NCBI RefSeq assembly: GCF_900142765.1
Contig: NZ_FRCB01000011.1
Coordinates: forward strand, 1-64,000
Length of the DNA stretch: 64,000 bases
Source of the DNA: Roseovarius litoreus
GTDB taxonomy: Bacteria; Pseudomonadota; Alphaproteobacteria; Rhodobacterales; Rhodobacteraceae
Reading direction: 5' to 3'
A program made the translations under genes and the position numbers. Numbering within the stretch: position 1 is the first letter of the stretch; the number at the start of each line of letters is the position of its first letter. Positions 26,701-34,705 of the stretch are shown in pieces. The notes under the pieces were generated by a model that saw only the letters and a program-made list of their open reading frames with translations, did no database searches and was not told where the DNA came from.

Positions 26701-27548
26701 GGGCTGACCACGGCGGACTTGGTGCCGCGATACCTCACCTCGGTATAGAAATGGGCGTCAGGCGTGCGGGTTTGCGGCACGTTCGAGCCCCAAAGCATCA
26801 GGAACCCGGCATTGTACCAGTCGGCCGATTCCGGCACGTCGGTCTGTTCGCCCCAAGTCTGGGGAGAAGCGGGGGGCAAGTCGCAGTACCAGTCGTAGAA
26901 GGACATGGCCGTGCCGCCCAGAAGCGACAGGTAGCGCGAGCCCGCGGCATAGCTGACCATCGACATCGCGGGGATCGGCGAGAAGCCGAACACGCGGTCT
27001 GGACCGTAGGTCTTCGCGGTATAGGCGTTGGCGGCGGCGACGATCTCGGTCGCCTCGTCCCAGCTTGCCCGCACGAACCCGCCCTTGCCGCGCGTCTTGG
27101 TATAGGAGGCACGCAGGATTGGATCGTTCTGGATCGCGGCCCAGGCGACGACCGGCGTCATGGTCTCGCGCATCTTGCGCCAGGCGCGCATCAGGCTGCC
27201 CCGGATCAGCGGGTTCTTCACGCGGTTGGCGGAATAGAGATACCAGCTGTAGGACGCTCCCCGCGCGCAGCCGCGCGGCTCGTGGTTGGGCAGGCCAGCC
27301 CGGGTGCGCGGATAATCGGTCTGCTGCGTTTCCCAAGTCACGATGCCGGACTTGACGTAGATCTTCCAGGAACACGACCCGGTGCAGTTCACCCCGTGGG
27401 TCGAGCGGACGATCTTGTCGTGCCGCCAGCGGTTTCTGTAGGTGTCCTCCCAGTCGCGGTTCTCGCGGGTGGTCTGACCCCAACCGTCCGAGAATTGCTC
27501 CAGTTCCTTGCTCTGGAAGAAGTTCAGTTTGTCGAGCAGATGGCTCAT
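23790..27548 (-). CDS. narG: NarG, catalytic molybdenum subunit of nitrate reductase
   Basis: 1252 residues from the ATG at 27548 (MSHLLDKLNFFQ); the frame is open further upstream but this is the family start. It reduces nitrate to nitrite at the cytoplasmic side. The N-terminal [4Fe-4S] site is HGVNCTGSCSWKIYV, with the His-C-C pattern of NarG, and the Asp that binds molybdenum is in WYCDLPPASPQTWGE. LGAGLNHWYHMDMNYRGIIN and CGCIGQEGGGWSHYVGQEK lie in the molybdopterin domains. There is no twin-arginine export signal, consistent with membrane-bound Nar rather than Nap. A long plus-strand frame over this gene is an antisense shadow. Confidence 0.97.
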   Translation of the reverse strand: MSHLLDKLNFFQSKELEQFSDGWGQTTRENRDWEDTYRNRWRHDKIVRSTHGVNCTGSCSWKIYVKSGIVTWETQQTDYPRTRAGLPNHEPRGCARGASYSWYLYSANRVKNPLIRGSLMRAWRKMRETMTPVVAWAAIQNDPILRASYTKTRGKGGFVRASWDEATEIVAAANAYTAKTYGPDRVFGFSPIPAMSMVSYAAGSRYLSLLGGTAMSFYDWYCDLPPASPQTWGEQTDVPESADWYNAGFLMLWGSNVPQTRTPDAHFYTEVRYRGTKSAVVSPDYSEAAKFGDIWLNPQAGTDAALAMAMGHVILREFHLDRQAAYFEDYARKYTDMPMLVRLDEKDGHLVPGRMLRADDFDGNLGESNNPDWKTVAFDEASGKVVAPNGSIGFRWGEEGKWNLEEQAKGAETKLRLSQILDGDHDEVVGVDFPFFGGAATGDFVKCDHPEVLTRNIPARKVKLADGKEVLVATVFDLFCANYGLDRGLGGDWVSKDFNDDSPYTPAWAEKITGVAAEKIIAVAREFAGNAEKTHGKSMVILGAGLNHWYHMDMNYRGIINMLVMCGCIGQEGGGWSHYVGQEKLRPQTGWQPLAFALDWNRPPRHMNSTSCWYAHTDQWRYETLRAGEILSPTAPDGDWDISLIDYNIRAERMGWLPSAPQLKTNPLEVSKAAKKAGKEIKDYVAEQLKSGDLEMSCQDPDAPENWPRNLFVWRSNLLGSSGKGHEYFLKHLLGTDHGVMGKDLGEEGGVMPKEAVWHDEAPKGKLDLLVCIDFRMSTTAVYSDIVLPTASWYEKDDLNTSDMHPFIHPLQAAVDPAYESKSDWEIFKSIARKFSEVAPEVLGVETDIVQLPLLHDTPGELAQAHVKDWKKGECDLIPGKTAPNYIAVERDYPNLYKKFTSVGPLLEKLGNGGKGITWDTKVEVKHLCDLNGVVQDEGVSKGHARLETAIDAAEMILMLAPETNGEVAVKAWEELEKPTGRHHAHLAEGAHHTKIRFRDIAAQPRKIISSPTWSGIESEEVCYNAGYTNVHELIPWRTLTGRQQLYQDHEWMRAFGEGFVSYRPPVDLKTITAAVNNDAAEGSPHVVLNFITPHQKWGIHSTYTDNLLMLTLNRGGPVVWMSEVDAQKAGLVDNDWVEAYNTNGALTARVVVSQRIKQGTLFMYHAQEKIVNTPGSEKTGNRGGIHNSVTRATLKPTHMIGGYAQLSYGFNYYGTVGSNRDEFVIVRKMKKIDWLDKPASRSATQNVEAAE

Positions 27549-27612
27549 TGGGCTGTCCTTTCGGGTGTCTGGGTGCGGGCGGCGGACTGCGCCGCCCGGG
27601 AATTCAATTGGA

Positions 27613-30336
27613 TCATTCAGCGGGCTGGGCTGCGGTGCCCTGCGGTGTGCGGCCATGTTCGATGTCGTGGAGAAGGCCGCCGGGGCGCGTGTAGACCGCC
27701 CAGGTGATAACGACGCAGATGACGTAGAAGATCAGGAAGCCCCAGAGCGCCCCCACGGCGGACCCGGTCATCGCGATGGACGTCCCGTAGGCCTTGGGGA
27801 TGAAGAAGGCGCCGTAAGCCGCGATCGCCGAGGTGAAGGCCACGATGGCCCCGGATTCCATCGCGATCTGCCGCTTGCGTTCCTCGACGCCCAACTGCGG
27901 CATCAGGCGCGGAATTTCACGTCCCATGATCACCGGGATCATCTGGAAGGTGGAGGCATTGCCAACACCGGTCAGGAAGAACAGGGCCATGAAGCAGGCA
28001 AAGAAGCCGATGAAAGATCCGAGCCCGAGGAAAGTGATCACGCCGAAGGTGGCCACGATCATCAGCGCGAAGGTCCAGAAGGTCACGCGACCACCGCCGA
28101 ACTTGTCCGAGATCCAGCCGGTTCCGGCGCGGCTGAGCGCACCGACCAGCGGCCCAAGGAACACGTAGTTGAGCGCGTTCACATCCGGGAAGGCCAGCCG
28201 CGTCAGCAGCGGGAAGCCGGCTGAATACCCAATGAAGCTGCCAAAGGTGCCGGTGTAGAGGATGCACATCAGCCAGTTCTGCTTGCGTCCGAAGATCACC
28301 GCCTGGTCGGCAAAGCTGGCGCGTGCGTCCGCGATGTCGTTCATGCCCAGCCAGGCCGCGATGGTCGCCGCAAGGATGAAGGGCACCCAGACGAAGCCTG
28401 CGTTCTGCATCCAAAGCTGCCCACCGTCGGACAGGGTCACGGGCTCACCGCCGATGGCTCCGAACACACCCGCCGTGATGACGATGGGCACAAGGAACTG
28501 CATGACCGAGACGCCGAGGTTCCCAAGACCCGCGTTCAGCGCCAGCGCGTTGCCCTTTTCGGCCTTCGGGAAGAAGTAGCCGATATTGGCCATACTCGAC
28601 GCGAAGTTGCCGCCGCCGAACCCGCACAGAAGGGCCAGGACGAGGAAGATCAGGTAGGGCGTCTCGGGGTTTTGCACCGCATAGCCGATGCCCATCGCGG
28701 GCAGAAGCAGCGAGGCGGTCGACAGCGTCGTCCACAGCCGCCCGCCGAAGATCGGCACCATGAAGCTGTAGAAGATACGGAGCGTGGCGCCCGAAAGGCC
28801 GGGCAAGGCCGCCAGCCAGAAAAGCTGTCCCGGGGTGAAGTCGAACCCAATGGCGGGCAGACGGGCCACGACCACCGACCACACCATCCAGACCGAGAAG
28901 GCCAGCAGGAGCGCCGGGATCGAGATCCAGAGATTCCGGCGTGCGACGGCGCGGCCCTTTTCGGCCCAGAATTGCGCGTCCTCGGGCCGCCAATCTTCCA
29001 GCACGCGCGGCATGGCGGTGCGTTCGGGATGGTGGATGTCCTGCATCTCGGGCAGCTGCGGCAGCGCGTCGAGGACTTCGCCATGCGCCGCACGCTCCAT
29101 CGCCCGGACCGACAGGTGCATCCAGCTCAGCGCGATGGCGACCAGTCCGAAGAGCAGCGCGAAACACGATGTATAGATGCCCGTCAGGTCCAGCAGCGCA
29201 CCGAAGGCAATGGGAAGGACGAACCCGCCAAGTCCCCCAATCATGCCGACAAGCCCGCCGACCGCGCCCACATGGCCCGGGTAATAAACCGGGATGTGCT
29301 TGAAGACAGCTGCCTTGCCGAGGCTCATGAAGAAACCCAAGCCGAACAGCGTCACTATGAAGGGCCACAGACCCATCTGGGTCGAGAAGGCGATGGCACC
29401 GTCCTTGCCCTGGATGACGTAGTCCGTCGGCGGGTAGCTCAGCATGAACAGGAACAGCAGGGAAAAGCCGAAGGTCCAGTACATGACCCGGCGCGCGCCG
29501 AACTTGTCCGACAGCACGCCACCATAGGCCCGGAACAGAGAAGCTGAGAGGCTGAACGAGGCAGCCGCCATGCCTGCGAAGCGCACGTCGATGCCGTAGA
29601 CGTCGATCAGGTAGTGCGGCATCCACAGCGCGAGGGCTACGAAGGCGCCGAACACAAAGAAATAGTAGAGTGAGAACCGCCAGACCTGCAGGTTCTTGAG
29701 CGGTGCGAACTGTTGGGCGAGCGACGGGGCCTTGGCGCCCGTCTTGCGGCGTTCAACCAGTTCGGGGTCGTCCTTGGCCAGAAGGAAGAACAGCACGCCG
29801 ATGATCGCGAGGCCCGCCGCCCAGACATAGGCGACACCGTGCCAGCCATAGGCGACCATCACGAAGGGGGCCACGAACTTGGTGACCGCCGCGCCGACGT
29901 TGCCCGCACCAAAGATCCCGAGCGCCGTGCCCTGGTGGCCAGCGTCATACCACCGGCTGACATAGGCCACGCCGATGATGAACGACCCACCCGCGAGGCC
30001 GATGCCGAGCGCCGCGATCAGGTACATGATGTAGCTGTCCGCCAGTGTCAGCGCCCAGGTCGCAAGCGCGGTCAGGATCATCTGGCTGGAGAACACCAGC
30101 CGTCCGCCGTATTTCTCGGTCCAGACACCGAGAAACAGGCGGGTGACCGATCCGGTCAGGATCGGTGTCGCGACCAGCAGGCCGAACTGGGTGTCGTTCA
30201 GTCCAAGCTCGGCCTTGATGGCGACACCGATGATGGAAAAGATCGTCCAGACCGCGAAACAGGCGGTAAAGGCGATCGTGCTCAAGCTCAGGGCGCGTGT
30301 CTGATCGGCGCGTGAGGCTGTTGCAACGGTCTGCAT
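27613..30336 (-). CDS. narK: NarK1-NarK2 fusion, nitrate/nitrite transporter
   Basis: 907 residues from the ATG at 30336, with GGAG seven bases ahead. Two major-facilitator units of about 12 transmembrane helices are joined head to tail: residues 1-440 and about 460-907. The first has FGAGNVGAAVTKF and the second has GFGGGNFASSMANIGYFF with GNALALNAGLGNLGVS, both matching nitrate-porter signatures. As known for Paracoccus NarK, the first half would be a nitrate/proton symporter and the second a nitrate/nitrite antiporter. It is the first gene of the operon, 64 bases before narG. Confidence 0.93.
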   Translation of the reverse strand: MQTVATASRADQTRALSLSTIAFTACFAVWTIFSIIGVAIKAELGLNDTQFGLLVATPILTGSVTRLFLGVWTEKYGGRLVFSSQMILTALATWALTLADSYIMYLIAALGIGLAGGSFIIGVAYVSRWYDAGHQGTALGIFGAGNVGAAVTKFVAPFVMVAYGWHGVAYVWAAGLAIIGVLFFLLAKDDPELVERRKTGAKAPSLAQQFAPLKNLQVWRFSLYYFFVFGAFVALALWMPHYLIDVYGIDVRFAGMAAASFSLSASLFRAYGGVLSDKFGARRVMYWTFGFSLLFLFMLSYPPTDYVIQGKDGAIAFSTQMGLWPFIVTLFGLGFFMSLGKAAVFKHIPVYYPGHVGAVGGLVGMIGGLGGFVLPIAFGALLDLTGIYTSCFALLFGLVAIALSWMHLSVRAMERAAHGEVLDALPQLPEMQDIHHPERTAMPRVLEDWRPEDAQFWAEKGRAVARRNLWISIPALLLAFSVWMVWSVVVARLPAIGFDFTPGQLFWLAALPGLSGATLRIFYSFMVPIFGGRLWTTLSTASLLLPAMGIGYAVQNPETPYLIFLVLALLCGFGGGNFASSMANIGYFFPKAEKGNALALNAGLGNLGVSVMQFLVPIVITAGVFGAIGGEPVTLSDGGQLWMQNAGFVWVPFILAATIAAWLGMNDIADARASFADQAVIFGRKQNWLMCILYTGTFGSFIGYSAGFPLLTRLAFPDVNALNYVFLGPLVGALSRAGTGWISDKFGGGRVTFWTFALMIVATFGVITFLGLGSFIGFFACFMALFFLTGVGNASTFQMIPVIMGREIPRLMPQLGVEERKRQIAMESGAIVAFTSAIAAYGAFFIPKAYGTSIAMTGSAVGALWGFLIFYVICVVITWAVYTRPGGLLHDIEHGRTPQGTAAQPAE

Positions 30337-30416
30337 GGCGGGTCTCCGGCAAAATAAGTCTTTCACCCCTGCGTGGGGATCAGTGCCAGACCTGACGCCA
30401 CAACGACGCTCGTGAC

Positions 30417-30430
30417 TTGATCTAGATCAC
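30417..30430. promoter_or_regulatory. FNR/NarR-type box, narK side
   Basis: TTGAT-CTAG-ATCAC differs by one base from the FNR-family consensus TTGAT-N4-ATCAA. It lies 81 bases before the narK ATG, right for activation of the nar operon by NarR or FNR. Confidence 0.75.
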
Positions 30431-30516
30431 AAAATTGGGAAAATACTAGCGAAATAAATGGCTTACAGAAATATGTCATCCAGTGCGCGGTGGCAGATCA
30501 AGGTTAAAGCGGCGAA

Positions 30517-30544
30517 TGTCAACTGGTGGGTTGACATTTATCAA
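30517..30544. promoter_or_regulatory. FNR-type box plus overlapping inverted repeat, narR side
   Basis: TTGAC-ATTT-ATCAA (30531-30544) is an FNR-like box 47 bases before narR. It overlaps a second perfect repeat, TGTCAAC-N6-GTTGACA (30517-30536), so two proteins could compete here. Confidence 0.65.
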
Positions 30545-30590
30545 TTGATTTGCTGACAATTGTTAAGCGCGCAAAGTCAGGGGGGACGAA

Positions 30591-31289
30591 ATGCCCGATT
30601 CAGAATACCGGGATATTCGAAAACTCGATCTCTTTGCGCAGATGGCGGATGATAATTTCACGTCCTTGATGCGTGGCGCCTATGTGCAGAATTTCCCTGC
30701 GCAGATCGAATTGATCACTGAAGGAGAACCGAGCGATTTTCTTCATATCGTCATTTCGGGTTCGGTGGATCTGTTTTCGGCCTGGAATGGGCGGGATACC
30801 AGCATGGCGACTGTCCGCCCGATCTCGACCTTCATTCTTGCCGCGACCATCAAGGATGCGCCCTACCTAATGTCGGCCCGCACGCTCGAGAAAAGCAGGA
30901 TCGCGCTGATCCCAAGTCAGGACGTTCGCGCGATCTTCGACGCCGACAGCAACTTTGCCCGTGCGATCGTCACGGAACTGGCGCAGTGCTATCGCTCTGT
31001 CATCAAGGCGCAGAAGGATCTGAAACTCAGAACCTCGCTCGAGCGGCTCGCGAACTACTTGCTCAGGCAACAACGGCACGCCGGCGGCCGGGCTGCGTTC
31101 GAGCTGAATTTCGAGAAGCGGCGCCTGGCCTCTGTGCTGGGCATGACCCCTGAAAATCTCAGCCGCGCCTTCAAGGGGCTGCAGCCCTATGGCGTGACCG
31201 TGACCGGCACCCGCATCTCCATCGACAATCAGGCGGACCTTGAGCGCTTTGCGAAACCAAATCCACTGATTGATGACTTTTCAACCTGA
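30591..31289 (+). CDS. narR: NarR, CRP/FNR-family regulator of the nar genes
   Basis: A 232-residue regulator with an N-terminal cyclic-nucleotide-like domain (residues 10-130, EGEPSDFLHIVISGSVDLF) and a C-terminal winged helix with RLASVLGMTPENLSRAFKGL as the recognition unit. It has only one cysteine (AQCYR) and none of the N-terminal cluster of FNR, so it cannot hold a [4Fe-4S] centre. That, and divergence from narK, fits NarR of Paracoccus, which responds to nitrate or nitrite. The ATG has GGGGGGA just upstream. Confidence 0.85.
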   Translation: MPDSEYRDIRKLDLFAQMADDNFTSLMRGAYVQNFPAQIELITEGEPSDFLHIVISGSVDLFSAWNGRDTSMATVRPISTFILAATIKDAPYLMSARTLEKSRIALIPSQDVRAIFDADSNFARAIVTELAQCYRSVIKAQKDLKLRTSLERLANYLLRQQRHAGGRAAFELNFEKRRLASVLGMTPENLSRAFKGLQPYGVTVTGTRISIDNQADLERFAKPNPLIDDFST

Positions 31290-31300
31290 GGGACTGACAG

Positions 31301-31612
31301 ATGACAAAATCCATGCCTGGCGCCGCCGGAGATCTCGCCGAGGAATATCCCAGTGTCTGGAAAGCCTACGCCGCCTTGGGCAAGGCGACCGCCGATTGCG
31401 GCCCGTTGACAGACCGCGAGAAGCGCCTCGTCAAACTCGCCCTCGCGATTGGCGCGGGCTCCGAAGGCGCGGTGCATTCCCACACCCGGCGCGCCATATC
31501 GGAGGGGATTGAGGCTGAGGCGATCATGCAGGTCGCGATGCTGGCCATCGGCCCGCTTGGCCTGCCCCGTGCCGTCGCCGCGAAGACCTGGATCGAAGAT
31601 ATCGAGGATTAG
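31301..31612 (+). CDS. carboxymuconolactone decarboxylase/AhpD-like protein
   Basis: A 103-residue all-helical protein of the CMD/AhpD fold: PLTDREKRLVKLALAIGAGS, then EGAVHSHTRRAISEGI and IGPLGLPRAVAA. The position where AhpD has a redox CxxC reads GAVHSH, so the first cysteine is missing and alkylhydroperoxidase activity is doubtful. It begins 11 bases after narR with its own ribosome site, so they likely form one transcript. Function not known. Confidence 0.8.
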   Translation: MTKSMPGAAGDLAEEYPSVWKAYAALGKATADCGPLTDREKRLVKLALAIGAGSEGAVHSHTRRAISEGIEAEAIMQVAMLAIGPLGLPRAVAAKTWIEDIED

Positions 31613-31636
31613 AACTCCGTTCGGCTGAGCGGTCTG

Positions 31637-31933
31637 TCACCGGGCCTCGGGACGCAACCGCTCTTCCTTTTGCAGGTCTTCGATAAGTCGATGGTTGGGG
31701 CAAAACCCCGGCGGCTTGCCACCGTCTGCGGTCTTGTCGAGCCAACGTCCGCAAGTCTCGTCCGCATTGCAGGAAACGCAGGTTTCGACACTGTGTCGCG
31801 CGACGCTTTCCAAATCCTGCGCTGCATGCAAAGCCGCCAAGCTCACTCCGCTTTTTGCAAACATGCGCCGACGCAACCGCATTCTTTTTTCGAAGGCTTC
31901 AATGGTGAGAGTATCGCTGTCCAATTTCAGCAC
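31637..31933 (-). CDS. DUF6455-type cysteine-motif protein
   Basis: A 98-residue protein started at a GTG with GGAGG six bases ahead. The C-terminal part has VETCVSCNADETCGRWL and GFCPNHRLI, a Cys pattern that could bind zinc or an iron-sulfur cluster and that I recall as the DUF6455 family. It converges with the AhpD-like gene and points away from it. Common near NO-response genes in Rhodobacterales, from memory. Confidence 0.65.
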   Translation of the reverse strand: MLKLDSDTLTIEAFEKRMRLRRRMFAKSGVSLAALHAAQDLESVARHSVETCVSCNADETCGRWLDKTADGGKPPGFCPNHRLIEDLQKEERLRPEAR

Positions 31934-32014
31934 GACGCGCCTCCAAGTTTATCCTTGAATTCATACCATAGTCGGCATCGCTTGTCGCCTCGTTCCGCAG
32001 CGTAGCCGACAACT

Positions 32015-32683
32015 TCATGCAAGTGGGTCGACGCCGAAAAGCCATGGGTGGAGCCAGAGCAACGCAACATAAAGGCCAATTCCAATCGCCATTCGGGTCG
32101 CGAGACGTTGCCACGAGACAGGCAGGCAGAGGAACGGCGCATCCGCCACGCGATCACGCATCCGTTGCCACTCCGGCCCCATCTCGCGGCGCTTGCGCCG
32201 GTCGATCAGTCGGCCTCCCAGCAGCGCGAAGGCGGCGAAGGTGCCGAACAGGATCACATGGGCCAGATCTCCGTTGGGCACGACATGGGCCGCCGCCCAA
32301 AGCGCCAACGCCAGCAGCAGCGGATGACGCCACACCCGGACGATGCCGGGCCGTGCCGGGTCGAACTGGTCGTTGCGTGCACCCCCGAACGAAAACGGGT
32401 TGGGCCGGCCGATGGAGAGCGCAAGGATCAGGCAGACCGGCCCCATGAACGTCAGGGGGACATGGACCTGCCATGGCGCCCAGTCCCAAAGAGCCACATA
32501 TGGCGCGCGACCCGCCGCCGCGATCAACCAAGCCAGCGCCGCGAGCGACAGGGCGGAGTAGGCGATTGTGAAGCCAGAAGCGCCAAGCCGCGCCTGAAGC
32601 CAGGGCCGCAGTGGCGGTCGCACGGGCAAGGAATGTGACAGGAAGAACACGGCATAGGCCAGGGCGAACTCGAACCATCCCAT
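32015..32683 (-). CDS. nnrU: NnrU-family membrane protein
   Basis: 222 residues from the ATG at 32683 (MGWFEFALAYAVFFLSHSL). About six transmembrane helices are visible. Family landmarks: RPPLRPWLQARLGASGF, WRHPLLLALALWAAAHVV and the loop LIDRRKRREMGPEW. A longer frame extends into nnrS and is not used. NnrU is needed for nitrite reduction or NO response in rhodobacters, with unknown biochemistry. It follows nnrS by 11 bases. Confidence 0.88.
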   Translation of the reverse strand: MGWFEFALAYAVFFLSHSLPVRPPLRPWLQARLGASGFTIAYSALSLAALAWLIAAAGRAPYVALWDWAPWQVHVPLTFMGPVCLILALSIGRPNPFSFGGARNDQFDPARPGIVRVWRHPLLLALALWAAAHVVPNGDLAHVILFGTFAAFALLGGRLIDRRKRREMGPEWQRMRDRVADAPFLCLPVSWQRLATRMAIGIGLYVALLWLHPWLFGVDPLA

Positions 32684-32694
32684 CGATGCGCGCC

Positions 32695-33900
32695 TCAGAC
32701 CCGCTTGGCCGCGGGAAGGCGCAGCAAGAGCGCACCGTAGATGACGGCAAAGCCCCCGAAGGCGACGATCCACGACAGCCCGGCCACGGTATGCAACGGT
32801 CCGGAGACCTCGGGGACTACGCCGCCCGCGACCCGCGTAAAGACGGACAGGACCAGGGCCAGATAGATCGCGACCGTGCCCGCCCCCGCCGTCAGAGCCT
32901 GCCCGGTATGGCCCAGCGTCGCGCGCGTCATCACAGCCAGTGTCATCAACCCGATTGCGCCCGCCATCCAGAAATGCTGCGCACCCGCCATCCCGAACGC
33001 CCCCGGCACCAGGATTTCTGCCGCCAGCGCCAAGGCCCCCAACGGCACGAAGGCATAGCCCGCGTGCAGCACCGTCACCAGTGGCTCGGCCAAGGTCCGG
33101 TGCCCGGCCCAACGGGCCAATCGCAGGGCATGCAACACGCCTGCCAGCGCAAGCGCCAGCCCGGTCAGCGTCCCGAGAGGCAAGACGACCCATAGCACAA
33201 GCGCCACCAGAAGTGCCGCCAGCGCCGCCTTGTCGAAGGACTGCATCGGCGACACGGGCAAGGCGGTGCTGCGCCGTTTCACCAGCCAGTTGCGGGTGAA
33301 GGACGGTACCACACGGCCGCCGATGAAGGCGATCATCATGATGCCCGCCCCGAGGCCCAGCCGCAGGCCGTAGCCATGGGCCGCGTAGTCGCCCTCTGCC
33401 GCCTCCCAGTGGAAAAGTGCATTGCCGATGATGAAGACCCCCAGCATCGCCAGCACGATCAGGTTGCGCCAGTTCTTGCCCGCCACGATCTCCCGCGCGA
33501 TCAGGAGCGCAAATACAACCGGAAACGCGAGATCAGCCACGGCTACCAGCAAAGCAGGCATGCCGCCCGAGACCGCAACCGCCACACGCCCTGCCAACCA
33601 AAGGCCCGCGAGCATCCCGAGACGCCAACCGACGATCGGCAAGCGCCCCGTCCAGTTTGGCACCGCGGTCAGCAGGAACCCCGCGACGACGGCGCCCAGA
33701 TAACCGAACAGGAATTCATGCGCGTGCCATGACACGGGCTCGAAAGCGGTGGGCAACGTCAGGTGCCCCAACAGCATCGGCACCCAAAGTGCCATCGCCA
33801 GCGCTGCCCAGACCGCCGCGCCGAAGAAGAACGGGCGGAACCCGAAGGTCAGGATCGCGGGTCCGGTCCAGGCGCGCATCTGTTCGGTTGTGGTGGTCAT
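32695..33900 (-). CDS. nnrS: NnrS, haem/copper membrane protein of the NO response
   Basis: A 401-residue membrane protein with about 12 helices. The NnrS pattern is clear: FGFRPFFFGAAVWAALAM, WHAHEFLFGYLGAVVAGFLL, AVPNWTGRLPIVGWRLG and GARR-like loop ending in GRVVPSFTRNWL, with many His and Trp at helix ends. NnrS helps cells cope with nitrosative stress. The ATG overlaps the small upstream gene by four bases. Confidence 0.92.
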   Translation of the reverse strand: MTTTTEQMRAWTGPAILTFGFRPFFFGAAVWAALAMALWVPMLLGHLTLPTAFEPVSWHAHEFLFGYLGAVVAGFLLTAVPNWTGRLPIVGWRLGMLAGLWLAGRVAVAVSGGMPALLVAVADLAFPVVFALLIAREIVAGKNWRNLIVLAMLGVFIIGNALFHWEAAEGDYAAHGYGLRLGLGAGIMMIAFIGGRVVPSFTRNWLVKRRSTALPVSPMQSFDKAALAALLVALVLWVVLPLGTLTGLALALAGVLHALRLARWAGHRTLAEPLVTVLHAGYAFVPLGALALAAEILVPGAFGMAGAQHFWMAGAIGLMTLAVMTRATLGHTGQALTAGAGTVAIYLALVLSVFTRVAGGVVPEVSGPLHTVAGLSWIVAFGGFAVIYGALLLRLPAAKRV

Positions 33901-34109
33901 CTGTGTGTCCTTGAGTCCGGCCTTGTTGCCGCGGAGCCGTCCTCGGTCAGGATCAGGTCGAGCGGGATGTCATGGGGTTGCGGAAAGATCGTCGGCAGGC
34001 GCGCCACATCGCGCGCCTGCCCGGGATGAACGCCAAGCGGGTCGAAATACGAAGGGCATACCTCTCCAGCCATGCAAGGCGGCGAGGTATATGTCCCGCC
34101 CTTGGTCAC
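33897..34109 (-). CDS. small gene coupled to hemerythrin and nnrS
   Basis: A 70-residue product with no family I recognise. Support comes from its ends: the GTG start overlaps the hemerythrin stop (GTGA at 34106-34109) and its TGA overlaps the nnrS start (ATGA at 33897-33900). The sequence has two cysteines (PPCMAGEVCPSYFDP), a conserved-looking VARLPTIFPQPHDIPLDLIL and a basic tail. No signal peptide is seen. It might help load metal or act with NnrS, but this is only position-based. Confidence 0.6.
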   Translation of the reverse strand: MTKGGTYTSPPCMAGEVCPSYFDPLGVHPGQARDVARLPTIFPQPHDIPLDLILTEDGSAATRPDSRTHR

Positions 34110-34603
34110 CTTGCGGTCTCGAACCGGGGGAATAGCACGTCGTTCTCCAACGCAATGTGCGCGGCCAGTTCATCAAGCAACGTCGCCGTGCCGCCATAAA
34201 GCGACCGCCACGACCCGCAAGCATGTTCTGGTGGTGTCAGATCACCTGTCAGCTTGCGGATCCGCGCGATGGTCGCGGCGTGGTCGTCATGGTCGGCGCG
34301 CATGACCGCAATCGGGTGTTCGATGCCCGCCCCGCCGCCCGCGCGCATCGCCGGGAACAGGATCAGCTCTTCCTTGGCCATGTGGTCTTCCATCTCGCGC
34401 GCCAGCGTGGCCAGGGCACGGGCGAGACCCGTAGGGGCGTCCGGATCATCGGCGTGAACCTGTTCGACACGCTCGGCCAAGGGTACGAGCGAGGCCAGAT
34501 CCGCCCGGTGCATCTCGTGATAATGGGTCAGGATGTGGTCGATCAGGGCGCCGGTTTCCTGCGGCGCTTCTGGGGTAGCGGTGGCGGTGGCATCGTCGTG
34601 CAT
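34106..34603 (-). CDS. hemerythrin-domain protein, YtfE/DnrN-like
   Basis: A 165-residue protein resembling the C-terminal domain of RIC (YtfE/ScdA/DnrN): HILTHYHEMHRADLASLVPLA, then MEDHMAKEELILFPAM, ADHDDHAATIARIRKL and AAHIALENDVLFPRF, giving the five His and two Glu of a di-iron site. It lacks the N-terminal CxxC domain of YtfE. It would repair Fe-S clusters damaged by NO. It is divergent from the Rrf2 regulator and heads the hemerythrin-small gene-nnrS-nnrU transcript. Confidence 0.85.
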   Translation of the reverse strand: MHDDATATATPEAPQETGALIDHILTHYHEMHRADLASLVPLAERVEQVHADDPDAPTGLARALATLAREMEDHMAKEELILFPAMRAGGGAGIEHPIAVMRADHDDHAATIARIRKLTGDLTPPEHACGSWRSLYGGTATLLDELAAHIALENDVLFPRFETAR

Positions 34604-34638
34604 GGCACGTTCCTTTTGCGATGAGTCGTCGAATTGAA

Positions 34639-34690
34639 TTGGTATTTGATTTACCGATTAAACTCCGGTAATACGCATTGTAAATACCAA
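34639..34690. promoter_or_regulatory. nested inverted repeats between hemerythrin and Rrf2 genes
   Basis: Outer arms TTGGTATTT (34639-34647) and AAATACCAA (34682-34690) are perfect complements. Inside them lie TTACCG (34651-34656) and CGGTAA (34666-34671). An Rrf2/NsrR protein encoded next door is the likely ligand. Confidence 0.6.
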
Positions 34691-34705
34691 ATCAGGAGCG
34701 CGACC

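Noticed and set aside
24768..27707. 979-codon plus-strand open frame
   Set aside because: It is antisense to narG, whose family features are complete; GC-rich codons with high third-position GC leave the opposite strand open.
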